NCBI GenBank assembly: GCA_018061325.1
Contig: JAGOUJ010000005.1
Span: forward strand, 1-44,793
Direction of reading: 5' to 3'
DNA length: 44,793 nucleotides
Source: Gammaproteobacteria bacterium
GTDB taxonomy: Bacteria; Pseudomonadota; Gammaproteobacteria; UBA6186; Azoamicaceae
A program made the translations under genes and the position numbers. This document shows, one piece after another, positions 36,464 through 44,626 of this stretch. Numbering within the stretch: the first letter of the stretch is position 1; each line of letters opens with the position of its first letter. The notes beneath the pieces are model-generated. The model searched no databases and had not been told where the DNA came from. It was given only the letters and a program-made list of their open reading frames with translations.

Positions 36464-37747
36464 TTACAAGTCCCAGGTTAACTGCGCACCCATACATTTG
36501 ATTTGGTGACGCATATCGCCTTTGATATTGGCCGTGCTGCTCGGAGTGCCTATAGGTGCACTTTGATCAATGCTTTGTTTCTTATAGAAAATATGGGCAT
36601 AAGCAACATCGAGTGCCATACGCTTGCTTAAGCGGTATTGCACACCGACGGCTGGTACTATTTGATCTTGATCGGGAATAAAGATACTACGCCCAATGGT
36701 ATGCGTCCCTCTTTTCTCGAAGGAACCACCCATTTTAAAGCGCCACTTCTGGTCATATTGATAGATACCACCGACTGCAAGACGATAATTATTTTTATAA
36801 TTTTGGGCAATCATCAGAGCAGTATTATCTTCGTAACGAAGCACCATGTTTTTTAGCTTGCTCCAATGGGTAAGCTGTAAATCGCTGACCACAGCCCATT
36901 GTGCGTTCACATCATGGTAGGCGCTTAAAATCACATACTCTGGAAAATCGAGGTTACCCCAAGTACGTTGATTCGTTGCGGTAGCGGTCGGTGTTCCCTG
37001 AACAGTGCTATCACCCTTGGCGGTAACATGTATTTTTGAGCGATACTGTGCTCCAAAACGAGTGGCCTCACTTAACGCTTGTAAAATGCCTACGTGATAA
37101 CCAAGACCTGTTCGACTCACAATGGATTTTTGAAACCCATCAGCCACACCAGGCGCACTCGCTATATTGGAGGCCATTTGTGTTGCAACATACAAAGCAT
37201 CAACACCGCCACCCAATGAAAACCCTTGATCAAAACGGTAGGCTATACTAGGCCCCGCATTAATGGCCATCATTTCTGATCGCGTAGCAATATACCGTGC
37301 CACAGAGTCTGGCTTGTAATTCGTTTTGGAACCAAAGGTTGTAACAGCGCTTAAACCAAAGGCCCAGCGATCGTTTATTTTCTTAGCATAATGCATCGAG
37401 GGAACCAGCGCTCGATTGCTGGGTCTGGCGCTCCCTGGGTTCAGGGGTGTACCGGTATTGGAGGTTGCACTGGTTACATGCAGCATGGTGCTGGGTGCAC
37501 TCAGGATACCGCCGGCGACAATCTGCTCTTTGCTCTTTATATGGGTAAGCCCTGCAGAATTCCAAAAACCCGTGCTGGCATCTTCTGCCAAAGAGGCTGC
37601 ACCTGCATAGGCAGTCCCTAAATTGGTAACGTTTTGTAGGGGTATTTGAGAGATGCCGGCCAAGCTCACGGTACTCCAGCCTGCGGCGAGGGTTGTGCCC
37701 AGTAGTACCACCCAACGACGGTTGCGTTTATGCATTTTACCTGACAT
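36464..37747 (-). CDS. FadL/OmpP1/TodX-family outer membrane transporter
   Basis: This outer membrane beta-barrel is for uptake of long-chain fatty acids or other hydrophobic compounds. The 427-aa protein has a signal peptide (MSGKMHKRNRRWVVLLGTTLAAGWSTVSLA). The FadL N-terminal hatch pattern follows: NVTNLGTAYAGAASLAEDASTGFWNSAGLT. After that come alternating barrel strands including ISYRFDQGFSLGGGVDALY-like and GAQYRSKI segments, and the C-terminus ends in an aromatic-poor strand (GAQLTWDL). The ATG at 37747 has AAGGAG 5 nt upstream; upstream in-frame codons lack support. Substrate is not readable from sequence. Confidence 0.92.
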   Translation of the reverse strand: MSGKMHKRNRRWVVLLGTTLAAGWSTVSLAGISQIPLQNVTNLGTAYAGAASLAEDASTGFWNSAGLTHIKSKEQIVAGGILSAPSTMLHVTSATSNTGTPLNPGSARPSNRALVPSMHYAKKINDRWAFGLSAVTTFGSKTNYKPDSVARYIATRSEMMAINAGPSIAYRFDQGFSLGGGVDALYVATQMASNIASAPGVADGFQKSIVSRTGLGYHVGILQALSEATRFGAQYRSKIHVTAKGDSTVQGTPTATATNQRTWGNLDFPEYVILSAYHDVNAQWAVVSDLQLTHWSKLKNMVLRYEDNTALMIAQNYKNNYRLAVGGIYQYDQKWRFKMGGSFEKRGTHTIGRSIFIPDQDQIVPAVGVQYRLSKRMALDVAYAHIFYKKQSIDQSAPIGTPSSTANIKGDMRHQIKCMGAQLTWDL

Positions 37748-37830
37748 AGCAGCTCCTTTTAAAACAATAAGGTCTTGCTTCTCAACAACCTGGGAAAAGA
37801 ACTGCACCCTGAGATAGCGAATGATTAAAG

Positions 37831-37858
37831 TGTATAACTAGAATTGGATTTATGCAAA
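37831..37858 (-). promoter_or_regulatory. Candidate promoter for the FadL-type gene
   Basis: On the minus strand TTTGCA (37858-37853), a 16-nt spacer and TATACA (37836-37831) precede the gene by about 83 nt. Confidence 0.45.
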
Positions 37859-37877
37859 GCTGGGTGGGTAGCTCATA

Positions 37878-37907
37878 TTGACAGCCGCCTTTACTATGCG
37901 CGATCAT
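37878..37907 (+). promoter_or_regulatory. Candidate promoter for the MHS-type transporter gene
   Basis: A consensus -35 TTGACA (37878-37883) is followed after 18 nt by a weak -10 GATCAT (37902-37907), 38 nt before the start codon. Confidence 0.45.
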
Positions 37908-37945
37908 AGGCTTTCATGTGCTGATAAACAGAAAGGAGTCTGGGA

Positions 37946-39235
37946 ATGCTAAAACAAGCCCTAGTCACGCGTAAGGATTTCCCCATTTTATTGGGCAATT
38001 TTCTAGAATTCTATGATTTCACCCTCTTCGCGGCCCTATTGCCGATTATCGCACCGATACTCTTTCCCTCTAAAGAAATAGTGGATTCCTTTATTTCCGG
38101 CTATGTTTTTTTAGCAATCGGTTTTTTGGCCCGTCCTATGGGTGCTATCCTTTTTGGCTACATAGGCGATCATTACAGTCGTAAAACAGCTTTGATTTTA
38201 GCCATCCTCTTAATGTCCCTTGCAACCTTCGGTATTGGTATTTTACCGACGTATAACGCTATTGGTGTTTATGCCTTAGTCATCTTAGCCCTGTGTAGGA
38301 TCCTTCAAGGACTTAGTGCAGGTGGTGAATATAGCGGAGCCGGATTAACCCTAACAGAAAATGCCTATAAAGACAGTCCATTTTTGAAAGGAGCGATCCT
38401 CACTGCATCTGGCCTATTGGGTGCCTTTGTGGCTTCAACGGTGTCTGCGATGACCAGTATGGCTTTCTTCCCTAAAGAAAGTTGGCGTATTCTCTTTTTG
38501 ATTGGGGGCTGTATTGGTTTAGTCACCCTTTGGTTTCGTCTTTCTATGGAGGAAACACGACCCGTACAGCACACTACCACCCCTCACACTGTGCCTTGGT
38601 CTTCCTTACTGAAAAAATACAAAGTCCCCTTCCTTTGTAGTATTAGTTTTGGGGCACTGATGAACGTTCCCTTCTATTTAATCACAGGCTTTATTAATAC
38701 CTATTTTGTCGCCACTGGCACCTATGCCAGAACTACTCTGATGTTGATGAATGCTTTTGTGGTTCTTTTTTGTGCCATCGTAACAGTACTATTTGGCTTG
38801 CTGTCAAAACGACGAGATCCCCTGAAAATGATGTTTTATGCCAGCCTTGGGATGAGTCTTTTTTCTTTTCCCTTTTTCTTTTTAGTCCATACCTCGTCTT
38901 TTATCTGTTTTATAGCAGCCGAACTCGTACTCATACTACTATCCCAGATGTTTGTTGCACCCGCTTTTGCCACCATGGCTTCTCTATTCCCCTATGCCAT
39001 CCGCTACCGAGGTGTTGCCATCGGAGCCTCTTTTGGACTGGCTTTCTTAGGTGGATCAACCCCCTACATTAGTGCCCATCTAATCCGCTATACAGGCCTT
39101 GCCTGGTCTCCTGCTTTTTACCTCTGTTTGATCAGTACCTTGGCTTGTGCATCTGTCATGATGATTAGTAGACACCAGTGGCGTTCTCAAGCGATGTCTT
39201 TAGATCCACAAGCCTTGTATCAAGGTGCAATATGA
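37946..39235 (+). CDS. MFS transporter, metabolite:H+ symporter (ProP-like) family
   Basis: This 429-aa inner-membrane symporter has about 12 hydrophobic helices. The MHS-family N-terminal pattern GNFLEFYDFTLFAALLPIIAPILFP and the loop signature GYIGDHYSRKTALI, together with CRILQGLSAGGEYSGA, match transporters of osmolytes, dicarboxylates or other small acids (ProP, KgtP and relatives). Substrate cannot be assigned. The ATG has AAAGGAG 7 nt upstream. It is co-transcribed with the next gene through an ATGA overlap, which suggests that the downstream ligand-domain protein senses or regulates something linked to transport. Confidence 0.9.
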   Translation: MLKQALVTRKDFPILLGNFLEFYDFTLFAALLPIIAPILFPSKEIVDSFISGYVFLAIGFLARPMGAILFGYIGDHYSRKTALILAILLMSLATFGIGILPTYNAIGVYALVILALCRILQGLSAGGEYSGAGLTLTENAYKDSPFLKGAILTASGLLGAFVASTVSAMTSMAFFPKESWRILFLIGGCIGLVTLWFRLSMEETRPVQHTTTPHTVPWSSLLKKYKVPFLCSISFGALMNVPFYLITGFINTYFVATGTYARTTLMLMNAFVVLFCAIVTVLFGLLSKRRDPLKMMFYASLGMSLFSFPFFFLVHTSSFICFIAAELVLILLSQMFVAPAFATMASLFPYAIRYRGVAIGASFGLAFLGGSTPYISAHLIRYTGLAWSPAFYLCLISTLACASVMMISRHQWRSQAMSLDPQALYQGAI

Positions 39236-39678
39236 ATGCTGGCTTAAAAACTAAAATCGATACAGAAACGCGACTTTTCGAACGATTGTCCGAGAAAGGT
39301 ATCGACTATTTTTCTTTAACGCTTTTTAAGGGCGATCAGCCCATTATCTCCCATTGCAACCATCCGCAATGGCTCAGTCTCTATAATCTTGAATATCATC
39401 AACCTGGGCTACCACCCCCTGTACAAAAATATATTCTCTCTTCAAAACTACGCGTTTTAACCTGGGATTTCTCTGAAATTGATAAAGAAGCCAGAGACTT
39501 TATTCAAAAAAGAAATGAGGTTGTAGAAACGACTAAAAACATCAGCGTTATCTTTCAAAAACAAGAACATCTTACAGTCGTTACTCTAGCGAGCAAAAAA
39601 AAAAAATCGCATTTGATAGACTTTCTGAATAATGACTTAGAATCTTTATTATGCATCGAAAAAAATCTATTGCTTTAA
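39232..39678 (+). CDS. LuxR autoinducer-binding-domain-like protein without HTH
   Basis: The 148-aa protein resembles the N-terminal ligand-binding half of LuxR-type regulators. It has FSLTLFKGDQPIISHCNHPQWLSLY, PPPVQKYILSSKLRVLTWDFSEID, then RDFIQKRNEVVETTKNISVIFQ and VVTLASKKKKSHLIDFL. The expected C-terminal LuxR HTH is absent: the frame ends at 39678 and the next gene converges on it. A run of 12 adenines (39595-39606) encodes the lysines near residue 125 and is a plausible slippage site. It starts inside the transporter stop codon. Family assignment is from motif memory and is moderately sure. Confidence 0.6.
   Translation: MNAGLKTKIDTETRLFERLSEKGIDYFSLTLFKGDQPIISHCNHPQWLSLYNLEYHQPGLPPPVQKYILSSKLRVLTWDFSEIDKEARDFIQKRNEVVETTKNISVIFQKQEHLTVVTLASKKKKSHLIDFLNNDLESLLCIEKNLLL
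39595..39606 (+). repeat. A12 homopolymer within coding sequence
   Basis: Twelve consecutive adenines lie in the LuxR-domain-like gene. Polymerase slippage here would alter only the last ~23 residues. Confidence 0.95.
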
Positions 39679-40382
39679 TCCTTTTTCTGCATCCTGCCTA
39701 AATGCCAGTGTCGGGTAATGGGGGCTGCAGATTGAATGGCACAATCAAAGTAATCAGGACCTTCTAATTTCGCAAAAGGGTTGATCCCCCCGATGGTAAA
39801 AATATTCCCCTGTTTGTGCTGAAATATTTTTCGGATCAGTACATCGCTACTTTCGCTGCTAATAATACAAAACTCCCCTATTAAGTGCTGTAGTTCTTTA
39901 GCGAATAATGGGATCCCTCCTACATAATCACCACTATAAAAAAAGGGTAATAATGCCTCATCTGTGACCATCGCACTGAGAGCATGGGGGTTATTCTGGC
40001 GAAAATAGTCTAGTTCTTCAACTATTTTAAGATCGCCACGAATACTCAGGACATCTGCAATAACCTGAGCATCTGTGTTTGTTGCTGTAGACAAGGCCGA
40101 TCGGGGATCGTCGCCATATAGTAACCATTCCTTGGTAATCGCTAGTCCGCGTCCTTGAAAAGCCTCAGAAAGCTTCTGAGCATTACGCTCTGTTAAACAG
40201 TTAATACCTTTTTCCCAGGCATGAATGGTATTGGGATTAATATCATAGTTTTCTAGCATATCTTTACGCGTTAAATTGGCTAAGTGTCGTGCAAGCTTGA
40301 TCCGTTTTCCCCGTTCAAGGGCGGTCTTTTTCTTGAATAAGCGATCAGTATCTTGAGCATTAGGAGGTGTCGAATAACGCAA
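39675..40382 (-). CDS. XRE-family regulator with S24-like C-terminal domain
   Basis: The 235-aa protein has an N-terminal Cro/CI-type helix-turn-helix (~25-75: GKRIKLARHLANLTRKDMLENYDINPNTIHAWEKGINCLTERNAQKLSEAF). A C-terminal S24-like region follows (LPFFYSGDYVGGIPLFAKELQHLIGEFCIIS...VLIRKIFQHKQGNIFTIGGINPFA). A LexA-type autocleavage site is not evident, so this is likely a non-cleaving variant. The only available start is TTG at 40382, with AGGATT about 11 nt upstream. It lies 24 nt downstream of def on the same strand and may be co-transcribed. It is a candidate binder of the palindromic operator upstream of def. Confidence 0.8.
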   Translation of the reverse strand: MRYSTPPNAQDTDRLFKKKTALERGKRIKLARHLANLTRKDMLENYDINPNTIHAWEKGINCLTERNAQKLSEAFQGRGLAITKEWLLYGDDPRSALSTATNTDAQVIADVLSIRGDLKIVEELDYFRQNNPHALSAMVTDEALLPFFYSGDYVGGIPLFAKELQHLIGEFCIISSESSDVLIRKIFQHKQGNIFTIGGINPFAKLEGPDYFDCAIQSAAPITRHWHLGRMQKKD

Positions 40383-40406
40383 TCTCAGAATCCTTTTTTT
40401 AAATTT

Positions 40407-40997
40407 TTAGGGCTGTAGCTTAGGGGTCTTAGAAGCCTCTTCGGTACGTATTATTTGAAGAAATACCTGATAGGCTTCTTCGGTCTCAAAAGTCTTTAAA
40501 ACCTTTGCAATATCAATAATAAGTTCCCCTTTTAAATGTCCATATTCATGTTGAAAAATACGAGCCGCCTTGCCTTCTAATACTTGATCAACCCTGTCTC
40601 CTGATGGCTTATAATAAGAGGCCTTAATGCTTTCCCAACGGGCCACGATTGCCATGGAACGCGGTACAGAAAAACAACCCTCCCACCCCTCTACCTTTTG
40701 ATCGCCTAGAGGCTCATAACGAGGATTAATCATCACTTCTAAACTCTCAAAGCTTCTATCAAAACTACAGAGAATAATATTTTGTTGAAATCCTATTTGA
40801 GGCGCTGCTAAACCGGCAGCAACCCCTTTGGCTTTCACAGCTTGGATCATCGACTGAATGATCGCATGTGTTTTTTGTGTGAGAGGCCAGACAACTTCTG
40901 CCGATTTTTCTCGCAATGCCGCTAAATCTTTAGGATTCAACACCGTTATAATCTGCCGACTGAGGGCAGGACCTTTGTTTGCTATGTGCCTTAACAT
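40407..40997 (-). CDS. def: Peptide deformylase
   Basis: This metalloenzyme removes the formyl group from N-terminal Met of new proteins. The 196-aa protein shows all three motifs. Motif 1 is GVAAGLAAPQIG (58-69). Motif 2 is EGCFSVP with metal ligand C108. Motif 3 is QHEYGHLKG with H150, E151 and H154. Two positions depart from the usual EGCLS and HExDH forms (Phe and Gly). The ATG has GGGAGG 6 nt upstream. It is not next to fmt, so this may be a second or diverged deformylase; its promoter region is shared with the receiver gene and contains operator-like repeats. Confidence 0.92.
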   Translation of the reverse strand: MLRHIANKGPALSRQIITVLNPKDLAALREKSAEVVWPLTQKTHAIIQSMIQAVKAKGVAAGLAAPQIGFQQNIILCSFDRSFESLEVMINPRYEPLGDQKVEGWEGCFSVPRSMAIVARWESIKASYYKPSGDRVDQVLEGKAARIFQHEYGHLKGELIIDIAKVLKTFETEEAYQVFLQIIRTEEASKTPKLQP

Positions 40998-41048
40998 TGT
41001 CGCCTCCCTGAATCGTTTTAGATCGCTACTTACATGAAGCGATTGTTA

Positions 41049-41113
41049 TATACCAAAAAAAGTATTGCTCTAAACAAAAATAGTGGTATGATTAACATAC
41101 CGATTATGGTATA
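41049..41113. promoter_or_regulatory. Operator-like cluster of TGGTAT/ATACCA half-sites
   Basis: Four related half-sites occur within 65 nt: TATACCAA (41049-41056), TGGTATG (41084-41090), CATACC (41096-41101) and TGGTATA (41107-41113). The middle pair forms the dyad GGTATG-ATTAA-CATACC. The cluster lies between def and the receiver transcription unit and overlaps a -10 element. Confidence 0.55.
41065..41092 (+). promoter_or_regulatory. Candidate promoter for the small ORF and receiver gene
   Basis: TTGCTC (41065-41070), a 16-nt spacer and TATGAT (41087-41092). The -10 element lies inside the palindromic operator-like sequence. Confidence 0.5.
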
Positions 41114-41182
41114 TTTCATTGTGTATGAATTTTATTGTTTTAACAAGATGTTCAGCACAGTATTTTATGCAGGAGGAATATC

Positions 41183-41272
41183 ATGACTTCTCTCTATAAG
41201 AATCATGCAAGCCAATGGCTTCAAGAAGCCATGGAGCTTCATTGTTCAACAACCCTGGAAATTTCAAAATAG
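41183..41272 (+). CDS. 29-aa small ORF with strong ribosome binding site, upstream of the receiver gene
   Basis: ATG at 41183 follows AGGAGG by 6 nt, the best SD in this region. It encodes MTSLYKNHASQWLQEAMELH... ending LEISK, and stops 5 nt before the receiver ATG, which has no SD of its own. It may be a genuine small protein or a leader that brings ribosomes to the receiver gene by translational coupling. Confidence 0.5.
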   Translation: MTSLYKNHASQWLQEAMELHCSTTLEISK

Positions 41273-41277
41273 AAAAT

Positions 41278-41709
41278 ATGAATCGACTAAACCCTATTTC
41301 AGTGTTGATTGCGGATGATGATGCTTTCATCCGACAAGGATTGCAAATGATCCTTGGACGAATGCCTAATATACATGTCGTAGGCCAGGCCAAAGACGGA
41401 CTAGAGGCTGTAAAACAAGCCCTGGACCAAAAACCTGATGTGATCTTGATGGATTTAGAAATGCCCCATATGAACGGGCTCGATGCCGCTCAAAAAATAC
41501 ATCATAAAAATAGCAGTATCAAAATTATTATGTTTAGCTCTCTTGAAAAGAGTGAATACATACAAAAGGCTAGGCAAGTCGGCGTTAGCGATTATTTAAT
41601 GAAAGGTGCAACACCGCAAGAGATCATTGAAGCTATTCACACGGTAGCCCCAGAGACAGAGCCCACCCCTGTTTTCAGTCTTTCTATCACCGATAAATAT
41701 AAGCTCTGA
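41278..41709 (+). CDS. Receiver-only (CheY-like) response regulator
   Basis: The 143-aa protein is a single receiver domain beginning MNRLNPISVLIADDDAFIRQGLQ. It has the acidic pocket DDD, the phosphoacceptor Asp in LMDLEMPHMNG, a switch Ser in MFSS and the conserved Lys in YLMKG, followed by a short tail without HTH. It is a paralogue of the receiver of the response regulator at 1706-2344. The loss of the DNA-binding half suggests a phosphate sink or protein-interaction role. Translation probably depends on coupling to the upstream 29-codon ORF. No kinase gene is nearby. Confidence 0.9.
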   Translation: MNRLNPISVLIADDDAFIRQGLQMILGRMPNIHVVGQAKDGLEAVKQALDQKPDVILMDLEMPHMNGLDAAQKIHHKNSSIKIIMFSSLEKSEYIQKARQVGVSDYLMKGATPQEIIEAIHTVAPETEPTPVFSLSITDKYKL

Positions 41710-41752
41710 ATTTTACCCTCATGTCATTCCATTCAATCGCACACTATAAACC

Positions 41753-44626
41753 CTAGGACATGCGTGCATCGAGCTCTTGAAAGAGACCCGCCTGCTTCCA
41801 GAGATCTCTATTACCGATCACATACGCAGCCTCTTTTGCACGCGTCATCGCGACATTGAGCAAATTAGGCGTTGTGCCAGCCCACCCGCGCGCACCCTGC
41901 TGCTTCGGTTCTGGGGCACCCAGTACAAAAAAGACTGCTTCGGCCTCGCGGCCTTGTACGGTATGCACCGTGCCCACATGCTGGGCACACCATCTTTCTA
42001 AATGCGATTCTATGTAATGATGGATGCGTGGCTCCCCTTGTATAAGGGCGCATAGCTTATACGCCACAACTGCCAGCGTTTGGGCCGAGGCTTCTGGCGC
42101 ATTGTATTGCGCAGGATCCACCCCAAAAGAACGACAAATCGTCTGTGTGAGGGTTTCGGGTAAGGCCACGACAGGCTGAATTTGCATGGGATCGCCCACA
42201 AGCAAGGCACGTTTGGCACGCATAATAGCGCCGAGGGCCGCCTGGGGTAGTGCTTGCCCCGCCTCATCAATGAATAGCCATCCCAAACTTTCAGGAGGCA
42301 AATCACACAACATGCGTTCGACAGAAGCAAAAGTTGTGGAAAGACAAGGCACGACCAAAAACAAAGAAGCCCACAGATCGGGCACTAAGGCTTTTTTTTC
42401 TGGTACAGGCATTAAACGACCTGCAAAAATATTCATGAGGATCCCAAGATTATGTTTTAAGGGTTTAGCCGCTGCATCAATAAAAGCCCTGTGTAATTTC
42501 ATAGCCGCCACAAAAACGGCATCCCGTTTTTGTTGTATAGCCTGATCACACCAAGGCGCGGTTTTGTGTTTGTCTGCATGAGGCCGATCGAAAAACGCTG
42601 GATCAATAATATGATGCTCGTATTGTTGATAGGCCGTCTCGATGGTTCTACGCGCCTTAAGGCTCGCTGCTTGCTTCTTTTCATAGTCTGCTTGCTGTTT
42701 TTTCATGGCTTGATCGGCCGTTCGCCAAACCCGATCGGCCTCAAAAGCCAGTGTCTGCAAAGTATCGTGCGCTTTACGTGCACGGGTTTTTTCTTCCAAA
42801 AGTTCGGCATATTCCAAATGCCAAAGTGCTGCGGCTTTGGTACGAAATAAATGGGCGAAAAATCCCGGGTTTAAGCGCTGATGTTCATAAATAGGCAGCT
42901 TACTTTCCTCTAAAACAGCACGAGCCTCTAGCACGGATAACTGGGCTTTTTTCAAAAGCTCTAAGCATTCTTGCTCGATGTGTGTCTTGGCCTGTAAGGC
43001 TTTTAAGGCCAGCGCTTCTGCTTCTAGGAATACAGCCATCGTTTGTATAGTTTCCCTGATCACCACTAGTTCTGCGATGGCAGCGTTGCTTTGCTTTAAA
43101 ATATCGCGAAAGTTTTTACGTGCCTGCTGCCATCGTTCTAAAGCCTCTGCAAGGTCTTTAGGGGGGTTCTCTTGCGTCACAACACGTGCGGGTCGTCTTT
43201 CTATCACTTGATGGGTCTTGGGATCTTTGACTTCGATCACGGGCGGATAACCCATAGCCGCCGACAAATAGCTTAAAAAACTCCGATCTTTATCCCACCA
43301 AAAAGCTTCACGAAATCGATAACGGTTCTTACTGTTACCAAGCACAGCGGCAATCAACCCCCATGTTTGCTCTTTTGCAAGGGTATCGGATATGCTTTTA
43401 AAATAACGCAGATCATCGCACTCTTCGGCAATGGCGCTTAGATTAGGCAATTCTGCACTCACATTCTCGACCGCTTTATTATTAGAAGAGGCTACCAACA
43501 TTTCAAAGCCTTTGAGTCGGGCATCAAGCCTGTGAAATAACAGCGTCGCCCTGCCTGCTTCTAAGCTCTGCGCTGTATCGCTAAAAGCAGAAGCTGGATA
43601 ATCGAATGTACACAGGGCCTCGGCACGGGCTGTTACTACGGCTGCGACCATATCACGCAAAAGGGTCGTTTTGCCCGTCCCCGGAGGGCCATTCACGGCC
43701 AAGATCCCTTCAGCTTTTAATGTATTTAGCGCTAAATTCACAGCCGCTTGTTGCAACAATACCAAGGAATGCCTACCCATACCCGGCCAGCGTGCAGGGG
43801 GTATGAGAGTCGGAGAAACTGCGCCTTCTAAGACAGTGGTATTTTCTAAGAGGCTATGGCGCATCAAAGGCTTTTTGATACCTAAATAATGTTTTAAATT
43901 GTGCGTGGCTTCTTTATTGGAAATAAGCGTTCGCGCGCGTGCTAAATCGCCCAGATAGAAACTATTCAATACCAAAGGCTCGGGGGCTTCATACTTGTAA
44001 GAACACACCACAAAATAAGGGGCCCTACAGAGTTCCGGTGGCAGTTTTAGTCGATCGATAAGCCACTGATAAGCCGATTGAATAGCCGCCTTATCCAAAG
44101 GCACTAGACCATCATGCTCATCTTTGGGTGCACCAAGCCTAATACCCAGATCTTCCGTAATTATTTTTTCAACCGAGGGCCAATCAGCTAGTTTTTTAAG
44201 ATCCTGCCCAAGTGCTTGTGCGAAGCCCCAACCAAAGCTTGAGATGACTATCGCGGGTGCTTGTACCACTTGTCCACAGTTATTGAGCACAACAGCCGCT
44301 AATATCGCTTGCCCAGACGTATTAGGACGTTCAATACGAGAATCGGCATAGCGACCCAGTAGCCGCTCGCTTGTTTCTTGTAAACCAATGGTTCCTAGCA
44401 CCAGCTGGTAAAAAGCCTTTTTATGTTTTTTTTCGCCCGCGGCTTCAGCTTCTGCAGCATCGATTGCTTCTTGTTGTTTCTTTGGGTCGAACCAGGGCAG
44501 AGGCCTATCTACAAAGGAGATGACGGTACCATGAGCATGTGCGGCTACGTCTTCCTCTTTTTTAAAGGATTGCGGAGACAGTACTTCAAGCGCTGTCCAT
44601 GCCGATAATATCTGCTGAGCTGGCAT
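41753..44626 (-). CDS. SF1 (Upf1/Dna2-like) helicase/ATPase, probably internally shortened
   Basis: This 957-aa protein has Walker A VNGPPGTGKTT at ~311-321 and a long charged helical insertion (~500-680). Walker B is LFIDEAGQALPQ (~787), motif III is LLVGDPMQIQPVV, and the C-terminal helicase motifs are VHTVQGREAEAVFFVLG (~900) and NLLNVAMTRAKEAAYVIG (~935). Only ~65 residues separate motif III from the VQGRE motif, where related proteins have well over 100, including an Arg-rich motif; an in-frame internal deletion is likely. The ATG has AAAGGA upstream. It probably acts on RNA or DNA, but substrate and activity are uncertain. Confidence 0.82.
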   Translation of the reverse strand: MPAQQILSAWTALEVLSPQSFKKEEDVAAHAHGTVISFVDRPLPWFDPKKQQEAIDAAEAEAAGEKKHKKAFYQLVLGTIGLQETSERLLGRYADSRIERPNTSGQAILAAVVLNNCGQVVQAPAIVISSFGWGFAQALGQDLKKLADWPSVEKIITEDLGIRLGAPKDEHDGLVPLDKAAIQSAYQWLIDRLKLPPELCRAPYFVVCSYKYEAPEPLVLNSFYLGDLARARTLISNKEATHNLKHYLGIKKPLMRHSLLENTTVLEGAVSPTLIPPARWPGMGRHSLVLLQQAAVNLALNTLKAEGILAVNGPPGTGKTTLLRDMVAAVVTARAEALCTFDYPASAFSDTAQSLEAGRATLLFHRLDARLKGFEMLVASSNNKAVENVSAELPNLSAIAEECDDLRYFKSISDTLAKEQTWGLIAAVLGNSKNRYRFREAFWWDKDRSFLSYLSAAMGYPPVIEVKDPKTHQVIERRPARVVTQENPPKDLAEALERWQQARKNFRDILKQSNAAIAELVVIRETIQTMAVFLEAEALALKALQAKTHIEQECLELLKKAQLSVLEARAVLEESKLPIYEHQRLNPGFFAHLFRTKAAALWHLEYAELLEEKTRARKAHDTLQTLAFEADRVWRTADQAMKKQQADYEKKQAASLKARRTIETAYQQYEHHIIDPAFFDRPHADKHKTAPWCDQAIQQKRDAVFVAAMKLHRAFIDAAAKPLKHNLGILMNIFAGRLMPVPEKKALVPDLWASLFLVVPCLSTTFASVERMLCDLPPESLGWLFIDEAGQALPQAALGAIMRAKRALLVGDPMQIQPVVALPETLTQTICRSFGVDPAQYNAPEASAQTLAVVAYKLCALIQGEPRIHHYIESHLERWCAQHVGTVHTVQGREAEAVFFVLGAPEPKQQGARGWAGTTPNLLNVAMTRAKEAAYVIGNRDLWKQAGLFQELDARMS

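Noticed and set aside
39232-39678. Frameshift at A12 hiding a LuxR HTH
   Set aside because: The space between the run and the convergent gene end at 39675 is only ~70 nt, too short for an HTH domain in any frame.
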